Source: an uncultured Lachnospiraceae bacterium (GTDB lineage: Bacteria > Bacillota > Clostridia > Lachnospirales > Lachnospiraceae). Taken from it: 9,939 nucleotides of DNA. The position numbers and the translations under genes were made by a program. Of this stretch, positions 1 to 6,539 are shown piece by piece. The notes beneath the pieces are model-generated. The model was not told the DNA's origin. It did not search any database and saw only the letters and a list, made by a program, of their open reading frames with translations. The DNA lies in the NCBI GenBank assembly GCA_902767235.1, contig CACXGR010000168.1:1-9939 (forward strand), in the 5' to 3' direction. Every line of letters begins with the position of its first letter. Within the stretch, counting starts at the first letter, position 1.

Positions 1-595
1 GGTTCTTCTCCTTGAGAAACCTTCCCGCACCTGTCAGCGTTCCGCCGGTGCCGACCGTGGCAACATATATGTCGAGCTTTCCGTCTGTGTCCTCCCAGAT
101 CTCCGGACCGGTCGTTTTATAGTGGGCCATCGGATTCGCGGGATTGTCGAACTGTCCCATGATCACGGATCCGGGGATCGAATCCCTGAGCTCCTCCGCC
201 TTTTCGATCGCCCCTTTCATGCCTTTTGCGCCTTCCGTGAGCACGAGCTCGGCGCCATAGGCCGCCAAAAGGCTGCGCCTCTCGACGCTCATGGTTTCCG
301 GGAGGGTCAGCAGTGTCTTATAGCCCTTCGCAGCCGCCACTGAAGCAAGGCCGATGCCCGTATTGCCGCTGGTGGGCTCTATGATGGTGGCGCCGGGCTT
401 AAGGATTCCCTTTGCCTCAGCGTCCTCGATCATCTCCAGCGCGACCCGGTCTTTCACGCTGCCCGCCGGGTTGAGAAACTCCAGCTTTGCCACGATCTCC
501 GCCCCGGTGATCCCCTTCTTTTTCTGATAGTTGTGAAGGGACAGAAGCGGTGTCCTTCCGATCAGTTCATAAGCGCTGTTTTTGATATTACTCAT
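1..595 (-). CDS. cysK: Cysteine synthase A (O-acetylserine sulfhydrylase), C-terminus cut by window edge
   Basis: PLP-dependent enzyme that makes L-cysteine from O-acetylserine and sulfide in the cytoplasm. The first 198 residues are visible, out of about 305 usual for the family. Residues 42-50 (NPAGSVKDR) carry the PLP-binding lysine K48. Residues 75-80 (TSGNTG) form the substrate-binding loop, and GTGGT at 182-186 is the phosphate-binding loop, so this is a catalytically intact fold-type II enzyme. The start is the ATG at 595-593, preceded by AAAGGA about 7 nt upstream and lying inside the 3' end of the clpX-like gene. The two genes share 8 bp (ATGAGTAA contains both the cysK start and the clpX-like stop), which suggests translational coupling. 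It appears to be the third gene of the htrA/clpX-like operon. Assignment to CysK rather than CysM or cystathionine beta-synthase is from overall motif similarity. Confidence 0.93.
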   Translation of the reverse strand, partial: MSNIKNSAYELIGRTPLLSLHNYQKKKGITGAEIVAKLEFLNPAGSVKDRVALEMIEDAEAKGILKPGATIIEPTSGNTGIGLASVAAAKGYKTLLTLPETMSVERRSLLAAYGAELVLTEGAKGMKGAIEKAEELRDSIPGSVIMGQFDNPANPMAHYKTTGPEIWEDTDGKLDIYVATVGTGGTLTGAGRFLKEKN

Positions 596-2261
596 CGTGA
601 TTCCTTTCTGCTGTCTCCTCCTTCAGCGGGAGTGCCGGCTGCCGGCCGGCATCCGCCAGATCCGAACGGATCTCGATCCGCGGTCCTCCCTTGCCCTCTA
701 CATAGGCCCGGGTGATGGTCACGGTGCCGATGTTCTCGTCCTTGGGGATCTCATACATGATATCCAGCATGAATTCCTCGATGATCGAGCGGAGCGCTCT
801 CGCGCCCGTATCTTTTTCCAGTGCCTTTTCCGCGATGGCATGGAGCGCGTCATCCTCAAATTCAAGTTTGACCTCGTCCAGTGCCAGCAGCTTCTGATAC
901 TGCTTGAGAATGGCGTTCTTGGGCTCCCGGAGGATCTTGACCAGCATATCCTCATCCAGCCCCTGCAGGGGGCAGACGATGGGAAGCCGTCCGATGAATT
1001 CCGGGATCATCCCGAATTTTCTCAGATCTTCGTTGGTCACGTAGTCAAGGATATTCTTTTCGTTGTCGTACTTGTCCCGGATCTCCGCTGAAAAGCCGAT
1101 CGATGTCTTCTTGGTCAGGCGCTCCCGGATGATCTGCTCCAGATCCGGGAAGGCTCCGCCGCAGATGAACAGGATATTGCGCGTATTGACCGTCTCGAGA
1201 GGGACCATGGCGTTCTTGCTGTTGGCGCCCACCGGCACCTCCACATCGGCTCCCTCGAGAAGCTTGAGCAGGCCCTGCTGGACGGATTCCCCGCTGACAT
1301 CCCTTGAATTGACGTTCTTTTTCTTGGCGATCTTGTCGATCTCGTCGATAAATACGATTCCTTTTTCCGTCTTCTCCACGTCATTGTCCGCAGCTGCCAG
1401 AAGCTTGGACACGACGCTCTCGATGTCGTCTCCGATGTAGCCCGCCTCCGTCAGGGAGGTGGCGTCTGCGATCGCGAGCGGAACGTCGAGCAGGCTCGCC
1501 AGCGTGCGCACGATATAGGTTTTTCCGCAGCCGGTGGGGCCCAGCAGCAGAATGTTGGATTTCTCGATCTCGATATCGTCCATCGTGCCGGTCTTGACGC
1601 GCTTATAGTGGTTGTAAGCTGCCACCGAGATCACTTTTTTGGCGCGCTCCTGGCCGATGATGTATTTGTCCAGCTCCTCCTTGATCTTGTGGGGCGCCGG
1701 TATGTTGTCGATCGAGAAGACCGGTTTGGGTCCGTCCTTCTTCTTTTTCTTGACTTTGGGCTGCTGCCGGCCGCCGAAGCCGCCGCCGAACAGATCTCCG
1801 AGATTGAGAAAGCTGATGGAAGGCCTGCGGCCGTCTCCGCCGCCCTTGGGTACCGCTTCTTCCTCTTCCGGCGCCTGTTCGTCCCCGTCTCCTTCTGAGA
1901 CGACCTCTCCGTTCACTCTTTCCTCTGCCTTTGCCGGCACCGCATCCGCCGTTTCATCCTGCCCTTTCTTGCTGCCGGAAGTATCCTCGCCGGCATTTTC
2001 AGGCGATGGCTCTGTTCTGCCATTATTCTGCATGTTCCGCAGAAAAGGATTGTTCTGCAGGCTCTGCATAAAGAGCGGGTTATTGAACATGCTCTGAAAA
2101 TCCATTTTGCCGGCCATGTCCATGGTCTTCTGCATGCAGTCCTGGCACACGGTCAGCCCTCCCGGCAGATAGATCATCTTGCCCGCCTGCTTGGCGGAAC
2201 GGCCGCACATGAGGCAGAACTCCCCCGTCCCGCCTTCATGGTCATTTGTATTGTTTGCCAT
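588..2261 (-). CDS. ClpX-like AAA+ unfoldase with zinc-binding domain and long disordered linker (divergent paralogue)
   Basis: 557 residues, against about 420 for ordinary ClpX. Residues 16-42 form a C4 zinc finger (C16/C19 and C39/C42) like the ClpX adaptor/substrate domain. Residues 53-80 are Met/Phe/Asn-rich. Residues 80-180 are an acidic, Gly- and Lys-rich linker, probably disordered and unusually long. The AAA+ module follows: Walker A GPTGCGKT at 241-248, pore loop GYIG at 274-277, Walker B at 303-307 (VFIDE), arginine-finger box with R425, and sensor 2 GARALR at 486-491. The IGF tripeptide at 388-390 matches the ClpP-docking loop, so a ClpP partnership is plausible. The RKH pore loop of ordinary ClpX is replaced by a GANSKNAMVP-type segment near 345-354. 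The start ATG has AGGA 7 nt upstream. It lies 30 bp after htrA with no terminator. The family call is secure. I infer a second ClpX with altered substrate choice rather than the housekeeping copy, which is not in view. Confidence 0.9.
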   Translation of the reverse strand: MANNTNDHEGGTGEFCLMCGRSAKQAGKMIYLPGGLTVCQDCMQKTMDMAGKMDFQSMFNNPLFMQSLQNNPFLRNMQNNGRTEPSPENAGEDTSGSKKGQDETADAVPAKAEERVNGEVVSEGDGDEQAPEEEEAVPKGGGDGRRPSISFLNLGDLFGGGFGGRQQPKVKKKKKDGPKPVFSIDNIPAPHKIKEELDKYIIGQERAKKVISVAAYNHYKRVKTGTMDDIEIEKSNILLLGPTGCGKTYIVRTLASLLDVPLAIADATSLTEAGYIGDDIESVVSKLLAAADNDVEKTEKGIVFIDEIDKIAKKKNVNSRDVSGESVQQGLLKLLEGADVEVPVGANSKNAMVPLETVNTRNILFICGGAFPDLEQIIRERLTKKTSIGFSAEIRDKYDNEKNILDYVTNEDLRKFGMIPEFIGRLPIVCPLQGLDEDMLVKILREPKNAILKQYQKLLALDEVKLEFEDDALHAIAEKALEKDTGARALRSIIEEFMLDIMYEIPKDENIGTVTITRAYVEGKGGPRIEIRSDLADAGRQPALPLKEETAERNHDE

Positions 2262-2291
2262 TTAGTATTCCTCATTTCATTTATAGTCTGA

Positions 2292-4151
2292 TCAGTTCTC
2301 GAAGGGGAATCCGAAACCGTAAAAAGGATTGGCACTCTCAGAGCCTTCCTGGCTTTCCTGTCTGCCCTGACCGCCCTGCTGCTGGCCGCCCTGCTGCTGG
2401 CCGTCCTGCTGCTGACCGCCCTGCTGCTGGCCGTCCTGCTCCTGGTTCTGGATCGTATCTCTGGACCCCAGTGTCACATTGACTTTGACTTCCTTGTATT
2501 CGCCGTTCCCATCCTGTCTCTGTACGGTCAGTGTCACTTCCGTTCCGGCCTTGTAGTACTCAAGCTGTTTCTGAAGTTCCTCCATGGTGGAGACTGCCTG
2601 GTCGTTGATCGCGGTGATGATGTCACCTTTACTGAGATCGGAGTTTGCAGCGCCGCCGTTTTCAATGATGCCGGCCACATATATACCCTGAGGCATACCA
2701 TACGCTGCCGCCACATCGGATGTCACGGTCGCGCCGCTGATACCGATGGCTCCGCGCTCATTCTCGTCTACCTTGGACAGTGTCTCACGGCTCATGAGGC
2801 CCTCGATGATCGGGATCGCTCTGCTGATCGGGATCGCAAATCCCATGCCTTCGACAGCGTCGCCGCCGATCTTACTGGAATTGATACCGATGACATTGCC
2901 GTTGACATTGACCAGTGCGCCGCCGGAATTTCCGGGGTTGATGGCAGCATCCGTCTGAATGAAGGTGCCGGTGATCGTGTTGTCATTGATCTCTCTGTTG
3001 TTGGCGCTGATGATGCCGGTCGTGACGGACTGGCCGTAGCCCAGCGCGTTGCCGATGGCAATAACCGTCTCACCGATCTTGAGGCTGTCGGAATTGCCCA
3101 GTGTAGCCACCTTGATCTGCTGCAGGGTCGTATCTTTGATGTTCGCGATCGGAACTGCGATCACGGCGAGATCATTGCTGGGATCCGTCCCTTTGATCTC
3201 TGCATCGCAGGTCTCCTGGTCGATAAAAAGGACTCTGAGATTGTCCGTGCCTTCCACTACATGATTGTTGGTCACGATCAGGAGCTCATTATCCGTCTTT
3301 CCTATGATGATGCCGGAGCCTGTGGATTCTCCCTCCTGCGTAAAGGTCTCCCCGTAGAAAGTCTGAACTTCCTGCGTGAAGTTGTTGTACACCGATACGA
3401 TCGAAGGCATTACCTGGTTCACCACTTTGGTGATCTCTGTATCCGGCGTGGGCGTATCGGCGATCACAAGACCAGCTTCATTCTTCGTGACGGCTGTATC
3501 CGCATCCGCTGTGTTCTCCGCCGCCTGTGTCTGTTCCTGTTCTTCCTGCGCGGGCTCTTTCTGCGCCGGCTGTGTCTCTTCAGGCTGAGCCTGGTCGTCT
3601 GCTTCGGCCTGCGGCTCCTCCGTTACCTGCTCCTCATTCTTTTCACCGTCCACCGCGGCGTTTTTGTTCTCACCCGCATCTGCGACGACCGCGTCGGCGG
3701 AGGCACTGCTGTTTCCGAGATAGTGGTGCACGCCCCATGCGCCGGCTCCGATACATACGCCGAAAACGATCGCCAGAACCACTGCCAGGAATCCTTTGCC
3801 CCTGCCTCCGGAGGATCCGCCGGAGCCGCTGCCGGTCCCGCCGCCTACCGATGAGCCGTAGTTCTCGCCCTGATAGTATTCATGGCTGGTGCCTCCGTAC
3901 TGATAGCTCCCGTTTCCGGTCGCGGAAGCGGTGTCAGCGCTCACATAGTTCTCCGATGAATTTCCGCCGCTTTCCTCTCTGTCATATTCATAGGCGTAGT
4001 CCTGTACCGGACTGCCCGTCTCTTCATATGCGGGGCGTTCTGCGCCGGGCGTCTCACTGATCACTTCTGCCGTGCCGTCTACAATGTTCTGTTCTCCCGC
4101 TTCAGAAAACTGATCGTTCGTTTCTTCCTCATTCCAATTCTCATTACTCAT
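2292..4151 (-). CDS. Membrane-anchored HtrA/DegP-type serine protease with PDZ domain
   Basis: 619 residues from the chosen start. An acidic, Tyr/Gly/Ser-rich cytoplasmic tail (1-118) precedes one membrane segment (about 120-142). An Ala/Glu/Gln-rich extracytoplasmic linker runs to about 235. The trypsin-like domain carries H297 (TNNHVVEG), D327 (SNDLAV) and S409 (GNSGGA), a complete catalytic triad. A PDZ domain covers about 468-560. The C-terminus has Gln/Gly pentapeptide repeats (569-593) and an aromatic end (NPFYGFGFPFEN). This is the layout of Firmicute HtrA proteases, which degrade misfolded proteins at the outer face of the membrane. I chose the ATG at 4151-4149, preceded by AAAGGCAGG, over an upstream in-frame TTG at 4220 that has no Shine-Dalgarno and adds 23 residues lying over the likely promoter. 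It is the first gene of an operon with the clpX-like gene and cysK. The N-terminal tail is longer than in B. subtilis HtrA. Confidence 0.93.
   Translation of the reverse strand: MSNENWNEEETNDQFSEAGEQNIVDGTAEVISETPGAERPAYEETGSPVQDYAYEYDREESGGNSSENYVSADTASATGNGSYQYGGTSHEYYQGENYGSSVGGGTGSGSGGSSGGRGKGFLAVVLAIVFGVCIGAGAWGVHHYLGNSSASADAVVADAGENKNAAVDGEKNEEQVTEEPQAEADDQAQPEETQPAQKEPAQEEQEQTQAAENTADADTAVTKNEAGLVIADTPTPDTEITKVVNQVMPSIVSVYNNFTQEVQTFYGETFTQEGESTGSGIIIGKTDNELLIVTNNHVVEGTDNLRVLFIDQETCDAEIKGTDPSNDLAVIAVPIANIKDTTLQQIKVATLGNSDSLKIGETVIAIGNALGYGQSVTTGIISANNREINDNTITGTFIQTDAAINPGNSGGALVNVNGNVIGINSSKIGGDAVEGMGFAIPISRAIPIIEGLMSRETLSKVDENERGAIGISGATVTSDVAAAYGMPQGIYVAGIIENGGAANSDLSKGDIITAINDQAVSTMEELQKQLEYYKAGTEVTLTVQRQDGNGEYKEVKVNVTLGSRDTIQNQEQDGQQQGGQQQDGQQQGGQQQGGQGRQESQEGSESANPFYGFGFPFEN
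2371..2445 (-). repeat. Five tandem 15-bp repeats inside htrA
   Basis: Five contiguous 15-bp units of the type (A/G)CCG(C/T)CCTGCTGCTG on the plus strand encode Q-(Q/E)-Q-(G/D)-G pentapeptides near the protease C-terminus. The unit is a multiple of three, so gain or loss of copies would keep the frame. It looks like a coding minisatellite that could vary in length between strains. Confidence 0.9.
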
Positions 4152-4193
4152 TTTGTAAACCTGCCTTTCATCGGTCACCTGACCGCAATTCTT

Positions 4194-4220
4194 ATCGTAT
4201 ACGGCAAGTATACTTTTCAA
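4194..4220 (-). promoter_or_regulatory. Possible htrA promoter/operator with palindrome AAGTATACTT
   Basis: Reading the minus strand, TTGAAA (4220-4215) is followed by the perfect 10-bp palindrome AAGTATACTT (4206-4215), which contains TATACT (5 of 6 to the -10 consensus, 4212-4207). A second GTATAC lies 5 bp further on. With TATACT as the -10 box the -35 box is poor. With TTGAAA as the -35 box the matching -10 (TACGAT) sits at a short 15-bp spacing. A transcription start just upstream of the 4151 ATG fits either reading. The duplicated GTATAC could be an operator. Weakly supported. Confidence 0.35.
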
Positions 4221-4277
4221 TTGTGTAGAAAATGTGATTATCTTTCTCTATTTGCGCGGAAAAAGTGAAAAAAACGT

Positions 4278-4307
4278 GAAAAAAGACCGCGCCTGCAGTC
4301 TTTTTTC
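4278..4307 (-). terminator. Terminator-like inverted repeat between the UAP-like/small-gene unit and htrA
   Basis: GAAAAAAGAC (4278-4287) and GTCTTTTTTC (4298-4307) are a perfect 10-bp inverted repeat with a 10-nt loop, giving a U-run in either direction. On the minus strand an alternative stem pairs GCGCCTGC (4347-4340) with GCAGGCGC (4296-4289), immediately before GGTC and six Ts, which is more like a normal intrinsic terminator. It lies 80 bp after the stop of the small gene at 4387, so it probably ends that transcript before the htrA promoter. Confidence 0.6.
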
Positions 4308-4386
4308 CGCGCCGCGCATGCGTGGAGGGCTGCTCCGCCGCAGGCGCATCCGCATTCTTCTTTTCTTCCCGGCGTCCTTTGCACGG

Positions 4387-4659
4387 TCAGTACTGATCCT
4401 CTTCAATGACCTGGATCTCCAGATAGTCGAACCCGATCTCCTCGATAAATGCATCCTTTGTAAACCTGCATTTTGCCGTTCTCTGAAAATCCCTGATCGT
4501 GGCGTCGAGCCAGATCGGCACGGCCAGATCCAGTCTGCGGCAGCCTTCCTCCAGTCCGCGCAGGACTTTGTGCGTGCGCGTATCCCGCCTGTCGTCTTCC
4601 ACTACCGTATCATTGACCAGGCGGTTGTCTTTCCATTCCTTGATCCAGAGTCTGAACAT
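4387..4659 (-). CDS. Small conserved-type protein of unknown function (90 aa)
   Basis: 90-residue soluble protein starting MFRLWIKEWKDNRL, rich in charged residues, with no signal peptide or membrane segment. The middle has a DDRRDTRTHKVL segment followed by LEEGCRRLDLAVPIWLD, and the C-terminus is strongly acidic (IEEIGFDYLEIQVIEEDQY). It resembles small uncharacterised proteins I recall from Lachnospiraceae, but I know no function. The ATG at 4659 has GGAG four nucleotides upstream; an in-frame TTG four codons earlier overlaps that Shine-Dalgarno and is unlikely to be used. It starts 15 bp after the UAP-like gene stops, so the two are almost certainly cotranscribed. It is followed by the terminator-like repeat at 4278-4307. 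The lack of Cys pairs or known nucleotide-binding motifs leaves its role open. Confidence 0.8.
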   Translation of the reverse strand: MFRLWIKEWKDNRLVNDTVVEDDRRDTRTHKVLRGLEEGCRRLDLAVPIWLDATIRDFQRTAKCRFTKDAFIEEIGFDYLEIQVIEEDQY

Positions 4660-4674
4660 ATGTCTCCTCAAGTA

Positions 4675-5901
4675 TTACAGTTCAATACCGTTCTTTTTGC
4701 AGAGCTCCCTGGCGGATTCGACGGAGTCCACGCCGGTCTTGTTCTTGATCGGTGCAAATTCCCTCTCGCGCAGGACTTCATAGGGAAGGCAGGTATCCAG
4801 TTCCCTCACCAGGTCTACCGCCAGCTGCTCGAACTTATAGCCGTTGGGCTCTCCGGGCTTGACCGCTTCCCCCTGCGCATTCATATAAGGGATCTTTTTC
4901 TCCACTACATGGACGGGAAGTTCGTCGTTCACGATGCGCTCGAGATCCTTTTCTCTGAAGAGGTAGTTGAGGATCACGCCGAAGTTGTAGGCGGGATCTC
5001 CCTTCTCATCCTTTGCCTCGAGAAGTTCGGGCGTCATATCGTAGTACTCCACGATGGAGGGTTTGCCGTCCTCGAGGCACAGCGCGCCGACCTTCTCATC
5101 CGGCGTGACCTTCTTCACCACCTTGGCGCCGGTGGCGCAGCCGCTCTCCAGTGTTGCGCCCACAAAGCAGGGGTCCGCGATCCGCTGAAGCACATTGTCA
5201 ACCGCAAAGATGTCGAGCCACTCCACGCCCAGTTCCTTGGCGCGGTCCAGCACGCCGCTGTTCATCATGGAGAGGAACCAGCCGCCGTTTCCATTGGGCG
5301 AAGTGGCGATCCTGTACTTGCTCTCCATATAGACTTTGCCGTTGTAGTCCACGGCCGGAGCCATGTCCTGCTTGAAGAAGCGGACCATCTCCCTGTCATA
5401 GCCAAAGTAGTCCATCTTCTCCATGAACGCCACCGTCTTGTCGTGGTTCTTGTCGCTGGTCATGATAAAGAGCGGCACCGGTACACCGGCCTCATTCACG
5501 ACGTCCATCAGATTTTCGATCAGGCGCTGCATGATATAGACCGGCTTCGTGATGCCGATATTGTACATGCACTTGGGGTCATCGGAGCCGAGTCTCGTAC
5601 CCATTCCGCCCGCCAAAAGGACCGCGCCGATCTTCTGTGCGCGCAGCGCCTCCAGCCCGACCTTCTCGAAATGTGCTCTGTTCTTTTCGATCTCGGCGAT
5701 CTCCATTGCGCCAAGAGGCGTGATCTTTCCTCTCTTTTGTCCCCCGTGAGGATTGGCCGCATAGCGGACCACGGAGAAGTCCGTTTCGTCGATCTGTGTG
5801 AGGAGTTCTTCCTTCTGCTCCTGCGTGAGCTCGTCAAAATAGTTAAGGACATGTGTCTGTCCGTATTCCGCCAGTTTCTTTTTTGCTTCTTCAAAATTCA
5901 T
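4675..5901 (-). CDS. UDPGP-family uridylyltransferase, UAP1-like (UDP-N-acetylhexosamine/UDP-sugar pyrophosphorylase)
   Basis: 408 residues. The family joins UTP and a sugar 1-phosphate to make a UDP-sugar and pyrophosphate. The signature loop LAGGMGTRLG is at 96-105, followed by DPKCMYNIG (108-116). PNGNGG (202-207), AVDN (233-236), NGYKFEQ (353-359) and YEVLREREFAPIKN (374-387) match eukaryotic UAP1/AGX better than eukaryotic UGPase, which favours GlcNAc-1-P or GalNAc-1-P, although annotation pipelines often call such bacterial proteins UTP-glucose-1-phosphate uridylyltransferase. It is unrelated in sequence to bacterial GalU and GlmU. The start is the ATG at 5901, with AGGGGG six nucleotides upstream; the reading frame extends 16 codons further but without a better site. 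It is the first gene of a two-gene unit with the 90-residue protein and divergent from the XRE gene. The exact substrate is not determined by what I can see. Confidence 0.88.
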   Translation of the reverse strand: MNFEEAKKKLAEYGQTHVLNYFDELTQEQKEELLTQIDETDFSVVRYAANPHGGQKRGKITPLGAMEIAEIEKNRAHFEKVGLEALRAQKIGAVLLAGGMGTRLGSDDPKCMYNIGITKPVYIMQRLIENLMDVVNEAGVPVPLFIMTSDKNHDKTVAFMEKMDYFGYDREMVRFFKQDMAPAVDYNGKVYMESKYRIATSPNGNGGWFLSMMNSGVLDRAKELGVEWLDIFAVDNVLQRIADPCFVGATLESGCATGAKVVKKVTPDEKVGALCLEDGKPSIVEYYDMTPELLEAKDEKGDPAYNFGVILNYLFREKDLERIVNDELPVHVVEKKIPYMNAQGEAVKPGEPNGYKFEQLAVDLVRELDTCLPYEVLREREFAPIKNKTGVDSVESARELCKKNGIEL

Positions 5902-6054
5902 AGCTGCCCCCTGATGATCCATGATCTCTTTATGTAAATATTGCCGCAAACACTATTTTAGCCGATTTTCCGATCCGTGTCCATTCATACATACCGCCCC
6001 GCAGGTATGATCAGTCTTCCGTTCCCTGAGCGCCGGATCCGCGGCGATTTAGCT

Positions 6055-6060
6055 ATTATA
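6055..6060 (-). promoter_or_regulatory. Candidate -10 box for the UAP-like gene
   Basis: The minus strand reads a perfect TATAAT here, about 155 bp upstream of the UAP-like start. No good -35 hexamer is seen at 16-18 bp, so the promoter is tentative or activator-dependent. Confidence 0.28.
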
Positions 6061-6091
6061 TTGACTGATTCGAGACGATATTGCGTATATT
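6061..6091 (+). promoter_or_regulatory. Candidate promoter for the XRE gene
   Basis: TTGACT (6061-6066) matches 5 of 6 of the -35 consensus and is followed at a 19-bp spacing by TATATT (6086-6091), 5 of 6 of the -10 consensus. A downstream perfect TATAAT (6158-6163) within the palindrome TATTATAATA is an alternative but lacks a -35 box. Use of this promoter would give a leader of roughly 175 nt. Confidence 0.35.
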
Positions 6092-6194
6092 GTCCGTAAA
6101 AGCGACCAAAGCGGCGCACAACTGAAATTCTGATGCGCGATCACGTCCGATAAGTATTATAATAGTACCTGCGGTAAAACCGCTCTTATCTGTA

Positions 6195-6241
6195 TTTTCC
6201 CGGCGCACTGTCTGAATCTGAGGGACATATCCCGGGGAAAA
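6195..6241 (+). other. Leader hairpin upstream of the XRE gene
   Basis: TTTTCCCGG (6195-6203) can pair with CCGGGGAAAA (6232-6241) with one bulged G. The enclosed segment contains a second small inverted repeat, GGGA-CATA-TCCC. The structure ends 15 nt before the Shine-Dalgarno AAAGGA (6257-6262), so it may affect translation or RNA stability. This is pairing by eye only. Confidence 0.35.
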
Positions 6242-6272
6242 TCTAAAAACTCATCGAAAGGATTCTTCTATT

Positions 6273-6503
6273 ATGCGTATTACGTGTAGATCCAGGATCA
6301 AGAAACTCCGCAAACAGAACCGCTGCACACAGAAGGATGTCGCCGCTGTCATCAAAGTCGCTCCCCGCACCTACTCGGATTACGAGACGGGCCGCTGCCG
6401 CATTCCCATAGATTCTCTGATCCAGCTGGCCAGATTCTATGATGTAGATCTCAATTATATAGCCGGGATCAGCAACATCCGCAAGGAATACCCCTTCATC
6501 TGA
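6273..6503 (+). CDS. Small XRE/Cro-type helix-turn-helix regulator
   Basis: 76 residues, almost entirely one HTH domain. RIKKLRKQNRCTQKDVAAVI (8-27) forms helix 1 and the first HTH helix, VAPRTYSDYETGR (29-41) contains the recognition helix, and SLIQLARFYDVDLNYIAGIS (48-67) supplies the last helices and the Y-A-G ending common in this family. There is no separate effector or dimerisation domain. The ATG has AAAGGA ten nucleotides upstream. It is the only plus-strand gene here. It diverges from the UAP-like gene across a 371-bp region with palindromes and converges on the SCIFF maturase, leaving only 18 bp between stops. A DNA-binding role is well supported; its targets are unknown, although autoregulation or control of the divergent UAP-like gene is a reasonable guess. 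Confidence 0.88.
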   Translation: MRITCRSRIKKLRKQNRCTQKDVAAVIKVAPRTYSDYETGRCRIPIDSLIQLARFYDVDLNYIAGISNIRKEYPFI

Positions 6504-6539
6504 CCGCCGCAGGATGCATGGTCATTCCGCCTGCCGGTC
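6502..6539. terminator. Hairpin at the convergent gene ends
   Basis: GACCG (6502-6506) and GCAGG (6509-6513) can pair with CGGTC (6535-6539) and CCTGC (6530-6534), giving 10 bp with a two-base bulge. It spans the XRE stop, the gap and the end of the maturase gene. There is no U-run on either side, so it may instead be a 3' stabilising structure or an overlap of no function. Confidence 0.3.

Larger units (their letters stand above)
5902..6272. other. 371-bp divergent intergenic region with several inverted repeats
   Basis: This stretch between the UAP-like gene and the XRE gene has no convincing reading frame. It holds CATACC-N8-GGTATG (5990-6009), CGCCG-N6-CGGCG (6031-6046), candidate promoters in both directions around 6055-6091, the palindrome TATTATAATA (6155-6164), which offers a TATAAT on each strand, and GCGGT-AAA-ACCGC (6171-6183). 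A leader hairpin lies at 6195-6241. It is longer than needed for two simple promoters. I recognise no known riboswitch or T-box. Confidence 0.6.

Noticed and set aside
2371..2445. Possible CRISPR array
   Set aside because: The 15-bp units are directly adjacent without spacers and are translated in the htrA frame.
3261..3854. 197-residue plus-strand open frame with hydrophobic/Arg-rich runs
   Set aside because: Antisense to the HtrA catalytic domain and linker; the Leu/Arg runs mirror the Glu/Gln-rich linker codons.
4152..4220. 23-residue N-terminal extension of HtrA from a TTG
   Set aside because: No Shine-Dalgarno before the TTG and it covers the likely promoter; the ATG at 4151 has AAAGGCAGG upstream.
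4234..5937. 567-residue plus-strand open frame
   Set aside because: It lies antisense to the UAP-like gene, which has clear family motifs. It starts at GTG in the htrA upstream region, lacks a Shine-Dalgarno and shows no recognisable domain; the long frame follows from codon bias of the true gene.
6031..6046. CGCCG/CGGCG hairpin as a terminator
   Set aside because: Only five pairs with no following U-run, and no gene ends nearby.
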